Shown piece by piece: positions 55,625 through 64,000 of a stretch of DNA of 64,000 bases. Below the pieces are notes generated by a model that did no database searches, was not told the origin of the DNA, and saw nothing but the letters and a program-made list of their open reading frames with translations. A program made the translations under genes and the position numbers. Source of the stretch: an uncultured Thioclava sp. Lineage in GTDB: Bacteria > Pseudomonadota > Alphaproteobacteria > Rhodobacterales > Rhodobacteraceae. Position 1 is the first letter of the stretch. Each line of letters opens with the position of its first letter. The DNA lies in NCBI RefSeq assembly GCF_913064665.1, contig NZ_CAJYBT010000019.1:1-64000 (forward strand), read 5' to 3'.

Positions 55625-56998
55625 ATGCTGAGAAATCCTATGTTTCAATCGACGCTCCGTTCTAAACCTGACGCCGCCGATTCCTTTGACGCCTCGGAGC
55701 GCCACCGGTTCTTGGCGTTTTTCTACACGGCGCGCGCCGACAGGCTGGGTTTGGTTTTGCTGGTGATTTGGGCGGTCTATGCGTGGTTTGTCTATCGGGC
55801 ACATTGGGGCAATGATTTAGCCGCCCTCTGGTTCGCGGGGCATTTTCACGCCTTGGGACAAGACGGGCTGATCTATGTCGCTCCGCCGCAATTCTTCGGC
55901 GGCATTCCCGATGAATGGCGCGCGCTTCTGGCCCAAACGCGCCAAAACGTTCAGGATAATGCATTTCCCTATATTTATCCCCCGCTCTGGCTGGCGTTTC
56001 TGGCGCCTCTGACCAAAGCGTTCTCGCCACAGGGTTTCCAAGCCTTTTTTCTCAGCCTGCATATCGTGATGCTGTTTGCCTCGGTTTTGCTAGCCGAACA
56101 GATTGCGCGCCCCGCAAAGATGCCGCGCATTGTGTTTCGGCTGTGGGGGCTCGCGACGCTGAAGCTGACCGCGCCTATAGCTGCGGCGCTGTGGCTCAAC
56201 CAGCCGTCCATCATCGTCGCTTTTCTGATCCTTCTGGCAGGCGCCCTGATAGTCAAACGCCCTGCCCTATCGGGCGCGGCCATCGCGTTGGCGAGCGCGA
56301 TCAAACTGACGCCCGTGGTTTTTGCGGCGGTGTATTTCATGCTCCCGCGCGAGAATGCGGCACAGCGCAAACGTGCCCTGATCGCGGTTCTGTTTAGCGG
56401 GGCAATTCTGGCCGGGCTGTCAATCGCGCTCTTGGGCTGGCCGCTCCATCGGGCTTTCCTTGATCAGCTTCATCTGGCTTCGGGCAAATCGGTCTGGGCT
56501 GCGGTGAACCCCTCGGCACGGATCCTGATTCAGGACCTGGCAGGAATTATCGGGCTGAGCACGCCGCTGAATGTCCCTACTCCTCTGCCCAATATGCTGC
56601 TGGTCATTCCCCCGCTCTGGACAAGTCTCGTGATCGGCGGCCTCGGGTTTGTGCTGGGCGTATTTGCGCTGCGCATTGCTGCGCGGCGCCACACTGCGCC
56701 TGCCCGTGCCCTCGCATTGCTGGGCCTTTCAATCGGGCTTTTCCTGTTTGGCCCGCTCAGCTGGCTGCATTACCTAATCGTGCCGCTCTTGCTTGCGCCC
56801 GCTGTGTGCGCAGGGCTGTCGCGATGGGCAGGCGGGGCAATTTTGGCGTTGATTCTGATTGGCAACAGCAATCAGGTACTGTCCATTTTTGCGCTAAGCG
56901 GCCTCCATCTTTTGCCCTATACCGTGCTGATGGTTACGATTTGGGCGATTGTGCTTGGGGTGACCTATCATGCGCTGGCAAAGCAGCCGCGCGACTAA
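55625..56998 (+). CDS. GT87-type (DUF2029) membrane glycosyltransferase
   Basis: A 457-residue protein with about ten hydrophobic spans, a periplasmic loop with [16 protein letters not shown] and the charged [22 protein letters not shown], the pattern of GT87 mannosyl- or glycosyltransferases that use polyprenyl-linked sugars. The exact product is unknown. Its stop lies inside the spacer before carB, 106 bases from the carB start. Confidence 0.78.
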   Translation: MLRNPMFQSTLRSKPDAADSFDASERHRFLAFFYTARADRLGLVLLVIWAVYAWFVYRAHWGNDLAALWFAGHFHALGQDGLIYVAPPQFFGGIPDEWRALLAQTRQNVQDNAFPYIYPPLWLAFLAPLTKAFSPQGFQAFFLSLHIVMLFASVLLAEQIARPAKMPRIVFRLWGLATLKLTAPIAAALWLNQPSIIVAFLILLAGALIVKRPALSGAAIALASAIKLTPVVFAAVYFMLPRENAAQRKRALIAVLFSGAILAGLSIALLGWPLHRAFLDQLHLASGKSVWAAVNPSARILIQDLAGIIGLSTPLNVPTPLPNMLLVIPPLWTSLVIGGLGFVLGVFALRIAARRHTAPARALALLGLSIGLFLFGPLSWLHYLIVPLLLAPAVCAGLSRWAGGAILALILIGNSNQVLSIFALSGLHLLPYTVLMVTIWAIVLGVTYHALAKQPRD

Positions 56999-57104
56999 GC
57001 CTTTCCCCCTTGCACCGAGCGCCCGGCGGACTATAACCCGCAACAATTTGCGTGGGGGCAGCCGTCCCCGCCTGTTTTGCATACGCAACATCAAGGGGTC
57101 CGTC

Positions 57105-60100
57105 ATGCCGAAGAGAACCGACATCAAGTCCATCCTCATCATCGGTGCCGGGCCTATTGTGATCGGGCAGGCCTGCGAGTTCGACTATTCGGGTGCCCAG
57201 GCCTGCAAGGCGCTGCGCGAAGAGGGCTACCGGGTGATCCTGGTGAACTCCAACCCAGCCACGATCATGACCGATCCGGGTCTCGCCGATGCGACCTATA
57301 TCGAACCGATCACCCCGGAAATCGTCGCCAAGATCATCGAGGACGAGCGCCCCGACGCGCTGCTGCCCACGATGGGCGGACAGACGGGGCTGAACACTTC
57401 GCTGGCGCTGGCCGATATGGGCGTGCTGGAAAAATTCGGCGTCGAGCTGATCGGGGCGAACCGCGATGCCATCGAAATGGCCGAGGATCGCAAGCTATTT
57501 CGCGAGGCGATGGATCGGATCGGGATCGAAAACCCCAAAGCCACGATCATCGCCGCCCCCAAGCTGGCCAATGGGCGCTATGACGTGAATGCAGGCGTCG
57601 CCGAGGCGATGACCGCCTTGGAACATATCGGCCTGCCCGCGATCATCCGCCCCGCCTTTACCCTTGGCGGCACCGGTGGCGGCGTGGCCTATAACCGCGA
57701 CGATTACGAGGCGATCTGCCGATCGGGGCTCGATGCCTCGCCGATGGCGCAGATTTTGGTCGATGAATCGCTACTGGGCTGGAAAGAATTCGAGATGGAG
57801 GTCGTGCGCGACCGGGCCGATAACGCGATCATCGTGTGCGCCATCGAAAACGTCGATCCAATGGGCGTGCATACCGGCGATTCGATCACCGTCGCTCCGG
57901 CCCTGACGCTGACGGACAAGGAATATCAGATCATGCGCAACGGCTCGATCGCCGTGCTGCGCGAGATTGGCGTGGAAACCGGCGGCTCGAACGTGCAATG
58001 GGCGATCAACCCCGCCGATGGCCGTATGGTCGTGATCGAGATGAACCCGCGCGTGTCGCGTTCCTCTGCGCTGGCCTCCAAGGCGACCGGTTTCCCGATT
58101 GCCAAGATCGCGGCGAAGCTTGCAGTGGGCTACACGCTTGATGAGCTGGACAACGACATCACCGGCGTCACGCCCGCCAGCTTTGAGCCCTCGATCGACT
58201 ATGTCGTCACCAAAATCCCGCGGTTCGCGTTTGAAAAATTCCCCGGATCGAAAGCCGAACTCACCACCGCGATGAAATCGGTGGGCGAGGTGATGGCGAT
58301 TGGCCGCTCCTTCCATGAATCGATGCAAAAGGCTCTGTGCTCGATGGAGACGGGCCTGAGCGGCTTTGACGAGATCGACATCCCCGGCGCGCCCGAAAAG
58401 GCCGCCGTGATCAAGGCGATTTCCGCCCAGACGCCTGACCGCATCCGCCTGATCGCGCAGGCGATGCGCCACGGGCTGAGCGATGAGGATATCCAACACG
58501 CCACGTCCTATGACCCGTGGTTCCTTGCCCGCATCCGCGAGATCGTCGATGCCGAGGCCGATATTCGCAAACAGGGCCTGCCGCTGGATGCCAAAGGGCT
58601 GCGCATGCTCAAGATGATGGGCTTTAGCGATGCCCGTCTGGCCACGCTGACGGGGCGCGAAGAGGCCCAGATACGCCGCGCGCGCCGTAATTTGGGCGTG
58701 TTCGCCGCCTTCAAGCGCATCGACACCTGCGCCGCCGAGTTTGAGGCCCAAACCCCCTATATGTATTCCACCTACGAGGCCCCCGCGATGGGCGATGTGG
58801 AATGCGAGGCCCGCCCGAGCGATCGCAAAAAGGTCGTCATTCTGGGCGGTGGCCCGAACCGGATCGGCCAAGGGATCGAGTTTGATTACTGCTGCTGTCA
58901 CGCCTGTTTCGCGCTGACCGATGCGGGCTATGAGACGATCATGATCAACTGCAACCCCGAGACGGTCAGCACTGATTACGACACCTCGGACCGGTTGTAT
59001 TTCGAACCGCTCACCTTGGAGCATGTGCTGGAAATCCTGCGTGTTGAGCAAGATAACGGCACGCTGCATGGGGTGATCGTACAGTTTGGCGGGCAGACGC
59101 CGCTGAAACTCGCCAACGCGCTTGAGGCCGAGGGCATCCCGATTCTGGGCACCACGCCCGACGCGATTGACTTGGCCGAAGACCGCGAGCGCTTCCAGCA
59201 ACTCCTGAACCGGCTCGAGCTCAAGCAGCCAGTCAACGGGATCGCGCATTCCGATGCCGAAGCCTTTGAAATTGCAGGCCGCGTCGGCTATCCGCTGGTG
59301 ATCCGCCCGTCCTATGTTCTGGGTGGGCGCGCGATGGAAATCGTGCGCGATCTTGACCAGCTCAAGCGCTACATCACCAGTGCCGTGGTCGTTTCGGGCG
59401 ATAGCCCCGTGTTGCTCGACAGCTATCTGTCAGGCGCGATTGAGGTGGATGTCGACGCGCTGTGCGACGGGGAAACCGTGCATGTCGCGGGCATCATGCA
59501 GCACATCGAAGAGGCGGGCGTGCATTCGGGCGATTCAGCCTGCTCGCTGCCGCCCTATTCGCTCGATGCTGCGACCGTGGCCGAGCTAAAGGTGCAGACC
59601 GAAAAGATGGCCTTGGGGCTGAACGTGGTCGGCCTGATGAACGTGCAATTCGCGATCAAGGATGGCGTGATTTACGTCCTTGAGGTCAACCCGCGCGCCT
59701 CGCGCACCGTGCCCTTCGTCGCCAAGGCAACCGATAGCGCGATTGCCTCGATTGCCGCGCGTCTGATGGCGGGCGAGAAAATGTCGGCCTTCCCGCTGCG
59801 TGCGGCCTACCCCGCAGGCGTTGGCCCCGACACGCCGCTCCCCTTTGCCGATCCGCTGACGCTGGCCGATCCGATCACGCCGTGGTTCTCGGTCAAAGAG
59901 GCTGTGATGCCCTTCGCGCGCTTCCCCGGCGTCGATACGCTACTGGGGCCAGAGATGCGCTCGACCGGCGAAGTCATGGGCTGGGATCGCGATTTCCCGC
60001 GCGCCTTCTGGAAGGCGCAGCTTGGCGCAGGCACCGTGCTGCCCGATGCAGGCCGGGTGTTCTTTTCGATCAAGGACAGCGACAAATACGAAGAATTGGC

Positions 60101-60434
60101 CGAGGCCGCACGCGATCTGATCGCGATGGGTTTTGACATCTTGGCCACCAGCGGCACGGCGAAATGGCTGGCCGAACATGGGGTGAGCGCGGATTCGGTG
60201 CTCAAGGTCTATGAGGGCCGCCCCAATATCGTGGACCGGCTGAAAAACGACGAAATCGCACTGGTGTTCAACACCACCGATGGCTCTCAGGCGATTTCCG
60301 ATAGCCGCGATATCCGCGCCGTCGCGCTTTATGACAAGATCCCCTATTTCACGACCGCCGCCGCCTCTATCGCCGCCGTCGCCGCGATCAAGAGCCACAA
60401 AGAAGGCGATGTGAACGTGCGCAGCTTGCAGTGA
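57105..60434 (+). CDS. carB: carbamoyl phosphate synthase, large subunit
   Basis: A 1109-residue enzyme with two homologous ATP-grasp halves: [21 protein letters not shown] in the first and [19 protein letters not shown] in the second. The C-terminal allosteric domain contains [12 protein letters not shown] and [14 protein letters not shown]. With CarA (not in the window) it makes carbamoyl phosphate for arginine and pyrimidine synthesis. The ATG at 57105 is set by the conserved [14 protein letters not shown] start. Confidence 0.97.
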   Translation: MPKRTDIKSILIIGAGPIVIGQACEFDYSGAQACKALREEGYRVILVNSNPATIMTDPGLADATYIEPITPEIVAKIIEDERPDALLPTMGGQTGLNTSLALADMGVLEKFGVELIGANRDAIEMAEDRKLFREAMDRIGIENPKATIIAAPKLANGRYDVNAGVAEAMTALEHIGLPAIIRPAFTLGGTGGGVAYNRDDYEAICRSGLDASPMAQILVDESLLGWKEFEMEVVRDRADNAIIVCAIENVDPMGVHTGDSITVAPALTLTDKEYQIMRNGSIAVLREIGVETGGSNVQWAINPADGRMVVIEMNPRVSRSSALASKATGFPIAKIAAKLAVGYTLDELDNDITGVTPASFEPSIDYVVTKIPRFAFEKFPGSKAELTTAMKSVGEVMAIGRSFHESMQKALCSMETGLSGFDEIDIPGAPEKAAVIKAISAQTPDRIRLIAQAMRHGLSDEDIQHATSYDPWFLARIREIVDAEADIRKQGLPLDAKGLRMLKMMGFSDARLATLTGREEAQIRRARRNLGVFAAFKRIDTCAAEFEAQTPYMYSTYEAPAMGDVECEARPSDRKKVVILGGGPNRIGQGIEFDYCCCHACFALTDAGYETIMINCNPETVSTDYDTSDRLYFEPLTLEHVLEILRVEQDNGTLHGVIVQFGGQTPLKLANALEAEGIPILGTTPDAIDLAEDRERFQQLLNRLELKQPVNGIAHSDAEAFEIAGRVGYPLVIRPSYVLGGRAMEIVRDLDQLKRYITSAVVVSGDSPVLLDSYLSGAIEVDVDALCDGETVHVAGIMQHIEEAGVHSGDSACSLPPYSLDAATVAELKVQTEKMALGLNVVGLMNVQFAIKDGVIYVLEVNPRASRTVPFVAKATDSAIASIAARLMAGEKMSAFPLRAAYPAGVGPDTPLPFADPLTLADPITPWFSVKEAVMPFARFPGVDTLLGPEMRSTGEVMGWDRDFPRAFWKAQLGAGTVLPDAGRVFFSIKDSDKYEELAEAARDLIAMGFDILATSGTAKWLAEHGVSADSVLKVYEGRPNIVDRLKNDEIALVFNTTDGSQAISDSRDIRAVALYDKIPYFTTAAASIAAVAAIKSHKEGDVNVRSLQ

Positions 60435-60442
60435 TGAGAAAA

Positions 60443-60475
60443 GGCGAGCAGAGTTATCCACAACCTCTGCTCGCC
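60443..60475. terminator. perfect 11-bp hairpin after carB, DnaA box in its loop
   Basis: GGCGAGCAGAG and CTCTGCTCGCC form a perfect stem nine bases after the carB stop; the 11-nt loop contains TTATCCACA. On the minus strand it is followed by TTTT, while on the plus strand no U-tract follows, so as a carB terminator it is unusual. Confidence 0.55.
60454..60462 (+). promoter_or_regulatory. DnaA box 1
   Basis: TTATCCACA, an exact consensus DnaA box, lies in the loop of the hairpin after carB. See also 60533 and 60734. Confidence 0.5.
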
Positions 60476-60882
60476 CCATCCGTTTCCTAAATGTTCATGT
60501 TTGCTCATATTTCGTAGCGCCTTTAATCGATTTTATCCACAATATATCCCCTTTTCCTGTTGACGACACCTACATGCTGCGGTACATCCTCTCCAATGGG
60601 GCAGATTAGCCCATCCTTGCTATATGTAGCGAGGCGATTGACTCTTCTTAGAAATTGCAGCAACGTATAAAAGCATTGGGATTCCCAGTGTGACATACGA
60701 AATTTGCGCGAAAAGGAGAGGGGCAAACAGACATTTTCCACAAATGAAAAGGCCGACCAAAAGGCCGACCTTCCCAAAGAAATCAAAGCGGGCGGACCCG
60801 CCATGAATTTAGCGTCAACAACTGGATTCTACTTATCCGCTCGCTCCAATGCAATGTATTCCTCAAAAAAAGGAGCGAGGAA
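60476..60882 (+). other. AT-rich intergenic gap with DnaA-box-like motifs and a 12-bp tandem repeat
   Basis: There is no clear gene. A minus-strand frame at about 60523-60696 (MSHWESQCFYTLLQF...) could encode 57 residues but has no ribosome-binding site. Two further DnaA-type motifs (60533-60541, and TTTTCCACA at 60734-60742) and an exact tandem repeat of AAAAGGCCGACC (60747-60758 and 60759-60770) lie here. The promoter of the following small-gene operon must be near the right end. Confidence 0.45.
60533..60541 (+). promoter_or_regulatory. DnaA box 2
   Basis: TTATCCACA, a second exact consensus box, is 79 bases after the first and in the same orientation, within AT-rich sequence. Confidence 0.5.
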
Positions 60883-61098
60883 ATGGGACTATTTTACCTG
60901 AATAAACGGCAGACGAACGACATTGACTATGAGGTTCATCTCGACGGCTGTTATTGGCTGACGCTTGTCACCGACAAGGAATATCTCGGCAATTTTGTTG
61001 AGTGTTCCGGCGCCGTGGCGGAAGCCAAACGGCAGCACCCAACTTGGTATCGCATCAACGGCTGCAAGCATTGCAGCCCTGCATGTCATACGAGCTAA
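60883..61098 (+). CDS. small Cys/His-rich protein, zinc-ribbon-like
   Basis: A 71-residue protein. The start MGLFYLNKRQTNDIDYEVHLDGCYWL is followed by ECSGAVAEAKRQ and the end INGCKHCSPACHTS: one Cys near the middle of the first half, one in VECSG and a CxxCxxxCH cluster at the C-terminus, suggesting metal binding. AAAGGAGCGAGG precedes the ATG. I recall similar short proteins in many proteobacteria, often in accessory DNA, with no known role. The next gene begins 12 bases downstream. Confidence 0.72.
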   Translation: MGLFYLNKRQTNDIDYEVHLDGCYWLTLVTDKEYLGNFVECSGAVAEAKRQHPTWYRINGCKHCSPACHTS

Positions 61099-61110
61099 GG
61101 AGCAACCCTT

Positions 61111-61284
61111 ATGGCAACTAACCCTCCCTCAGGAGACGGCCATCGCAACGGCATGGTCAAAGGTCGCTCTCAAACTAAAACACCTTCGGGTAATTGGGTA
61201 AAGCGCGACACAGACTCTGGTCGCTTCATGGACCAGAAGACCTCATCCAAAACACCTTTCAAAGGCGTTCGGAAAGAAAAGTGA
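61111..61284 (+). CDS. 57-residue basic protein, partner of the Cys-rich gene
   Basis: A peptide starting MATNPPSGDGHRNGMVKGRSQ, then a TPSGNWVKRDTDSGRFMDQK block and a PFKGVRKEK tail. It is glycine-rich and basic, probably disordered. AAGGAG precedes the ATG by eight bases, and it is 12 bases from the previous stop, with a hairpin terminator after its own stop. I recall homologues widely in proteobacteria, including on mobile elements; function unknown. Confidence 0.7.
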   Translation: MATNPPSGDGHRNGMVKGRSQTKTPSGNWVKRDTDSGRFMDQKTSSKTPFKGVRKEK

Positions 61285-61290
61285 CGTTCA

Positions 61291-61315
61291 GGGCGGCCCG
61301 TCGGGTCGCCCTTTT
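61291..61315 (+). terminator. terminator of the small two-gene operon
   Basis: GGGCGGCCCG and CGGGTCGCCC form a hairpin (one mismatch) followed by TTTT. It starts six bases after the 57-residue gene and closes a self-contained transcription unit. Confidence 0.75.
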
Positions 61316-61318
61316 CCC

Positions 61319-62137
61319 TCACTGCCGCCGTGTCGCCAGCCAGTTCTGCCATGCCGCGGGCGAGCCGTGAAACGCGTTCATGTCGACCGTGCCGGGCACG
61401 CCGGGGATGACTCCGGTGCCGCTATATTGCCAGAAGGTCCAGCGCGCATCGCCGTAGCGCGCACTGGGATGGCCCGCGACCGAGCGTAGCCAGAAATCAT
61501 AGCCGCGAAGCTGCTCCAACCCGTTATCCTCCCAGAAATCGACCGTGGTGTAGATCACAGGCTTCGTGCCGTAATGCGCCTCGAGCGTACGCAGGAATAT
61601 CCGCATCTCGTTGCGCACATGGGCGGCTTCGGGGCGACGCTGACAGCTGGGTGAGGTATGGTTCCACTCGATATCAAGCACCGGGGGCAGATCGCCCGCG
61701 TGGCGTTTGACTTGCTTGATGAACCAGCGCGCTTGTTCGGCAGCGGGGCGGCAGAAATAGAAGAAGTGATAGCCCCCCACCGGCACGCCCGCCGCGCGCG
61801 CTGCCCGCGCATTCAGCCGGAACCCAGGGTCGATATGATCGCCCCCTTCCGAAGCCTTGAGCCAGGCAAAAGACACCCCCGCCGCGCGCGCACGCCGCCA
61901 GTCGATCACGCCCTGATAGCGCGCCGCATCAATGCCGTGAACCGGCAGGGCGGCAGGTGCTAGGCCGGACCAGCCATGGGGCGCGGTATCGCCAAAGCGC
62001 GCCGGAATACCCGGTGCCCGATACTGCGCCGCATCCAACATATTCGGAGCCATGAGGCGCGCAGATTTCGGCTTGGCCCCACATCCGGCAAGCGTCAGCG
62101 CCGCCCCCGAGAGGAAAATCCGCCTTGAAAGGTCCAT
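61319..62137 (-). CDS. GH25 family lysozyme, Tat-type lipoprotein
   Basis: A 272-residue peptidoglycan hydrolase. The N-terminus MDLSRRIFLSGAALTLAGC combines a twin-arginine motif and a lipobox (Cys 19). The GH25 barrel begins GIDAARYQGVIDWRRARAAGVSF and has LKASEGGDHIDPGF and the catalytic DIEW (Asp and Glu). It ends DMNAFHGSPAAWQNWL. It would cut glycan strands in the periplasm for cell-wall remodelling; host-cell lysis in phages is the other known use. Confidence 0.88.
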   Translation of the reverse strand: MDLSRRIFLSGAALTLAGCGAKPKSARLMAPNMLDAAQYRAPGIPARFGDTAPHGWSGLAPAALPVHGIDAARYQGVIDWRRARAAGVSFAWLKASEGGDHIDPGFRLNARAARAAGVPVGGYHFFYFCRPAAEQARWFIKQVKRHAGDLPPVLDIEWNHTSPSCQRRPEAAHVRNEMRIFLRTLEAHYGTKPVIYTTVDFWEDNGLEQLRGYDFWLRSVAGHPSARYGDARWTFWQYSGTGVIPGVPGTVDMNAFHGSPAAWQNWLATRRQ

Positions 62138-62259
62138 ACGCCGCTCCCTGATACTGCACTGCCTCACGCTTTCATGAGACGGCCCGACTGTCACGGGGCA
62201 CCCGGGCCTTTTTCTGCGCCACCAGCAAGAGCCTGCCGGTTGAGGAAAGGTCCGCAAGT

Positions 62260-62432
62260 TTACTGGGCGTTTCCGAAACCCGCAGCGATGATCATGCCAT
62301 CGCCATTGAGATCCCATTGCATCATGAAGTCTTCGCCGGGCACAAAAGCTCTTGGCTACTTTGCGCCATGATCGGGCTTGCGAAGAAGGCCAAAGTGATG
62401 AGGGCGGCGACAGGTGCGAGATATTGCACCAA
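62260..62432 (-). pseudogene. decayed EF-hand protein gene
   Basis: One frame on the minus strand reads from about 62432 as a hydrophobic signal peptide, VQYLAPVAALITLAFFASPIMA, then QSSQEL. It meets a stop soon after. A shift at the TTTT run near 62350 continues as FVPGEDFMMQWDLNGDGMI, with the DxNxDG calcium loop of an EF hand, and stops at 62260-62262 before a second loop. This looks like a frameshifted, truncated remnant of a periplasmic EF-hand protein. No clear start codon remains. Confidence 0.5.
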
Positions 62433-62472
62433 ATTCGGCCTTGTGAATTGCTCTTGGGAGCCAAACGAAGCG

Positions 62473-62500
62473 GCCCGCGGCGGAAGTCGCGGGCCTGACA
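62473..62500 (-). terminator. terminator of the carboxymuconolactone decarboxylase family gene
   Basis: GGCCCGCG and CGCGGGCC form an 8-bp perfect stem with an 8-nt loop, 24 bases past the stop of the gene at 62524-62868. The U-tract on the minus strand is weak. Confidence 0.6.
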
Positions 62501-62523
62501 ACATGTCACAGATTTCGAAAAGA

Positions 62524-62868
62524 TCAGCCCTTGGCTGCCGCCAACTCGTCCCAGCACGCCATGGCATGCCCGGCATACATCACGCCCGGGCCACCGCCCA
62601 TCTGGATCGCCATGGCCAACACATCACCCAATTCCTCACGCGTTGCGCCCGTTTTCATTAGCTCTTCGGTGTGGAACATGATGCAAGGTTCGCAGCGCAG
62701 CACGACGGCCATGCCCAACGCGATGAATTCCTTGGTTTTAGCATCAAGCGGGCCGTTGTCTTTGACCGCTTTGGACAGCGTGGCAAAGCCGCTCATCGTC
62801 TCGGGAATCGACTTGCCCATAACGCGCAATTCGTTGCGCATCTCGTCAATCTTCGCTTTGTAGCTCAT
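62524..62868 (-). CDS. carboxymuconolactone decarboxylase family protein (AhpD-like)
   Basis: A 114-residue helical protein. The redox motif CEPCIMFH lies in AVVLRCEPCIMFHTEELMKTG, as in AhpD-type peroxidase partners, and the family start IDEMRNELRVMGKSIPETMSGFATL is present. It probably acts as a CxxC peroxidase or disulfide protein rather than a decarboxylase. ATG 62868 gives the expected length. Confidence 0.85.
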   Translation of the reverse strand: MSYKAKIDEMRNELRVMGKSIPETMSGFATLSKAVKDNGPLDAKTKEFIALGMAVVLRCEPCIMFHTEELMKTGATREELGDVLAMAIQMGGGPGVMYAGHAMACWDELAAAKG

Positions 62869-62997
62869 GTCACAAATCCTTTTCGTTTCGCTTGACGTTG
62901 GTGTCGCATGTCATGGTTACCACCGCGTTGACTTGCATCAAGATTTTCATGCAGCCCCGCTATACCGCTGCCGCATGGCCACCCACGCACTTATCCC

Positions 62998-63558
62998 TCA
63001 GGCGTGACCGGCCGCCGCAGACAGCGTGCGCGGATCAACCCCGATCGCGGCAAGCGCGCGCGTCCATTTCGTGGCGTATTCGTCATCCAGCGCCAGATCG
63101 GCATCTCCCTCGCTCGTCAGCCAGCCATTATCAAGAATCTCCGCCTCAAGCTGACCTGGTCCCCAGCCGGCATAGCCCAACGCCATCAGCGCACGATCCG
63201 GGCCACAGCCAGCGGCGATATCTTCCAAAATATCGCGCGTGCCGGTCATGCGCAGCCGGTCGGAGATCCGCATCTGCCCTTCGGGTGTGCCCCAATCGGG
63301 CGAATGCAGCACAAAGCCGCGACCGGTCTCAACCGGGCCGCCAAACAGAATCGGCGCGTGGATTGCATGATCGGAATTGGCGGGCGTGATGCCGAGATTT
63401 TGCAGCAGTTCGGGCAAGTCTGGCGAGGGCAACGGCTTGTTCACGATCAACCCCATCGCCCCCTCGGGTGAGTGCGCACAAATAGCCACAACCGCATGTT
63501 CAAAGCGCGGATCGCCCATTCCCGGCATCGCAATCAGCAGTTTTCCGGTCAAATCCAT
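62998..63558 (-). CDS. YqgE/AlgH family protein
   Basis: A 186-residue UPF0301 protein. Landmarks are GKLLIAMPGMGDPRFEHAVVAICAHSPEGAMGLIVNKPL near the start, FGGPVETGRGFVLH, and LGYAGWGPGQLEAEI with the tryptophan-centred loop. The function is unclear; AlgH was once linked to alginate control. ATG 63558 fits the family start MDLTGKLLIAMP. Confidence 0.92.
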   Translation of the reverse strand: MDLTGKLLIAMPGMGDPRFEHAVVAICAHSPEGAMGLIVNKPLPSPDLPELLQNLGITPANSDHAIHAPILFGGPVETGRGFVLHSPDWGTPEGQMRISDRLRMTGTRDILEDIAAGCGPDRALMALGYAGWGPGQLEAEILDNGWLTSEGDADLALDDEYATKWTRALAAIGVDPRTLSAAAGHA

Positions 63559-63760
63559 CGCCAAACACCTCTCGCGCGGGATGCGCCTACTCTTAAGGTG
63601 GTCCGGGCGGGGCGTGGGTTCAAGTCCAGATGACGCAGGAACCTTGTGAGACTGCGCGTCGCGCGCCGGGTGCTGCGGCCTGCCCGGTGCGCGCAATTGT
63701 TGCAGTCTTCTGTCGCGTTTGTGACTTTGGTCGCGCGCAATGTGAGTCTAACCAAGACAG

Positions 63761-64000
63761 ATGACCCGCATCTTACCCGTTCTCGCCCTCACCCTTGCCG
63801 CGCACGCCCCTATGGCCTCGGCCCAGCAAAGCCAAGAGCACCCCGCCCCGCCGCCCCCGCCGGGGCTGGAGGGCGCGCAGTTGCTGAGCGGCTGGATGCG
63901 TGTGGATGGCACCCGTGTCGCGGGTCTCTCGATTGCGCTTGAACCGGGATGGAAGACCTATTGGCGCGCGCCCGGCGATGCCGGAATCCCGCCGCAGATC
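63761..64000 (+). CDS. DsbD-domain thiol:disulfide protein, 5' end only
   Basis: The first 80 residues are within the window. A signal peptide of about 20 residues ends in MASAQ and is followed by a proline-rich linker and the start of the periplasmic DsbD N-terminal-like domain: LLSGWMRVDGTRVAGLSIALEPGWKTYWRAPGDAGIPPQI. The WKTYWRAPGDAG segment is typical of this family, which passes electrons to periplasmic disulfide enzymes. The rest lies beyond the edge. Confidence 0.8.
   Translation, partial: MTRILPVLALTLAAHAPMASAQQSQEHPAPPPPPGLEGAQLLSGWMRVDGTRVAGLSIALEPGWKTYWRAPGDAGIPPQI

Noticed and set aside
56970-57104. N-terminal extension of carB
   Set aside because: It overlaps the upstream glycosyltransferase stop; the conserved start MPKRTDIK at 57105 is standard for the family.
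60523-60804. 93-codon minus-strand frame in the gap after carB
   Set aside because: No ribosome-binding site or domain; it crosses the tandem repeat and DnaA-type motifs, and only its last 57 residues look protein-like.

Overview
The window looks like chromosomal DNA of a Rhodobacterales alphaproteobacterium (Rhodobacter/Roseobacter type). The evidence is the high GC content, lineage-typical small families (DUF6324, DUF6455, DUF1467, MmcB), a fused RibBA-like protein, a tRNA-His that does not encode G-1, and candidate alphaproteobacterial LexA, FnrL and CtrA sites. Most genes are intact and densely packed, with many ATGA or TGATG stop/start overlaps.

Positions 1-3330 are different: lower GC, orphan genes, a Slam-like outer-membrane barrel, a secreted Cys-rich protein whose frame breaks at a T8 tract, and a 45-nt 3' fragment of an initiator tRNA beside an intact tRNA-Arg(TCT). 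I read this as the end of an integrated island. Core chromosome follows: a GNAT and a YhiN-type flavoprotein, tRNA-Gln, a ProC-like reductase coupled to oxyR and divergent katG (5.7-9.7 kb), then a polyamine module of PuuB-like oxidase, PotI, PotH, PotG, PotF, an FCD-GntR regulator and a putrescine-type aminotransferase (10.8-18.5 kb). Two copies of a TTTGATCAWAT element lie at the two promoters of that module. A YeiH/LysR pair, a lone receiver protein, tRNA-His, DUF6324, LexA-boxed mmcB, a divergent DgkA and a probable structured RNA come next.

From 23.5 to 32.6 kb lies nrdR-ribD / ribE-ribBX-ribH-nusB on the minus strand, split by a plus-strand capsule block of KpsS, a Wza/KpsD-type export lipoprotein and KpsC. 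Then come YjbQ, two small exported proteins, rpoD and dnaG, three TadE/F/G-type pseudopilin genes, a pirin, a DegT aminotransferase, a tandem DUF6455 pair behind an FNR-like box, DUF2254 and an M48 protease lipoprotein.

The 46.9-60.4 kb part carries small housekeeping genes, methylmalonyl-CoA epimerase, a response regulator behind a CtrA-like box, a 44-codon membrane peptide, a hemerythrin, aspS, a cyclopropane-synthase-type methyltransferase, a GT87 glycosyltransferase and carB. Downstream of carB, an AT-rich gap has three DnaA-box-like motifs (one in the loop of a perfect 11-bp hairpin) and then a two-gene operon of tiny proteins. The window closes with a Tat-type GH25 lysozyme lipoprotein, a decayed EF-hand gene, a carboxymuconolactone decarboxylase family protein, YqgE and the 5' end of a DsbD-domain protein.

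The best leads for undescribed biology are the tiny two-gene operon (60883-61284), the tandem DUF6455 pair under a putative FNR site, the structured RNA at about 22770-23040, and the island end with its broken secreted protein. All assignments were made by reading the sequence; no searches or folding programs were run.
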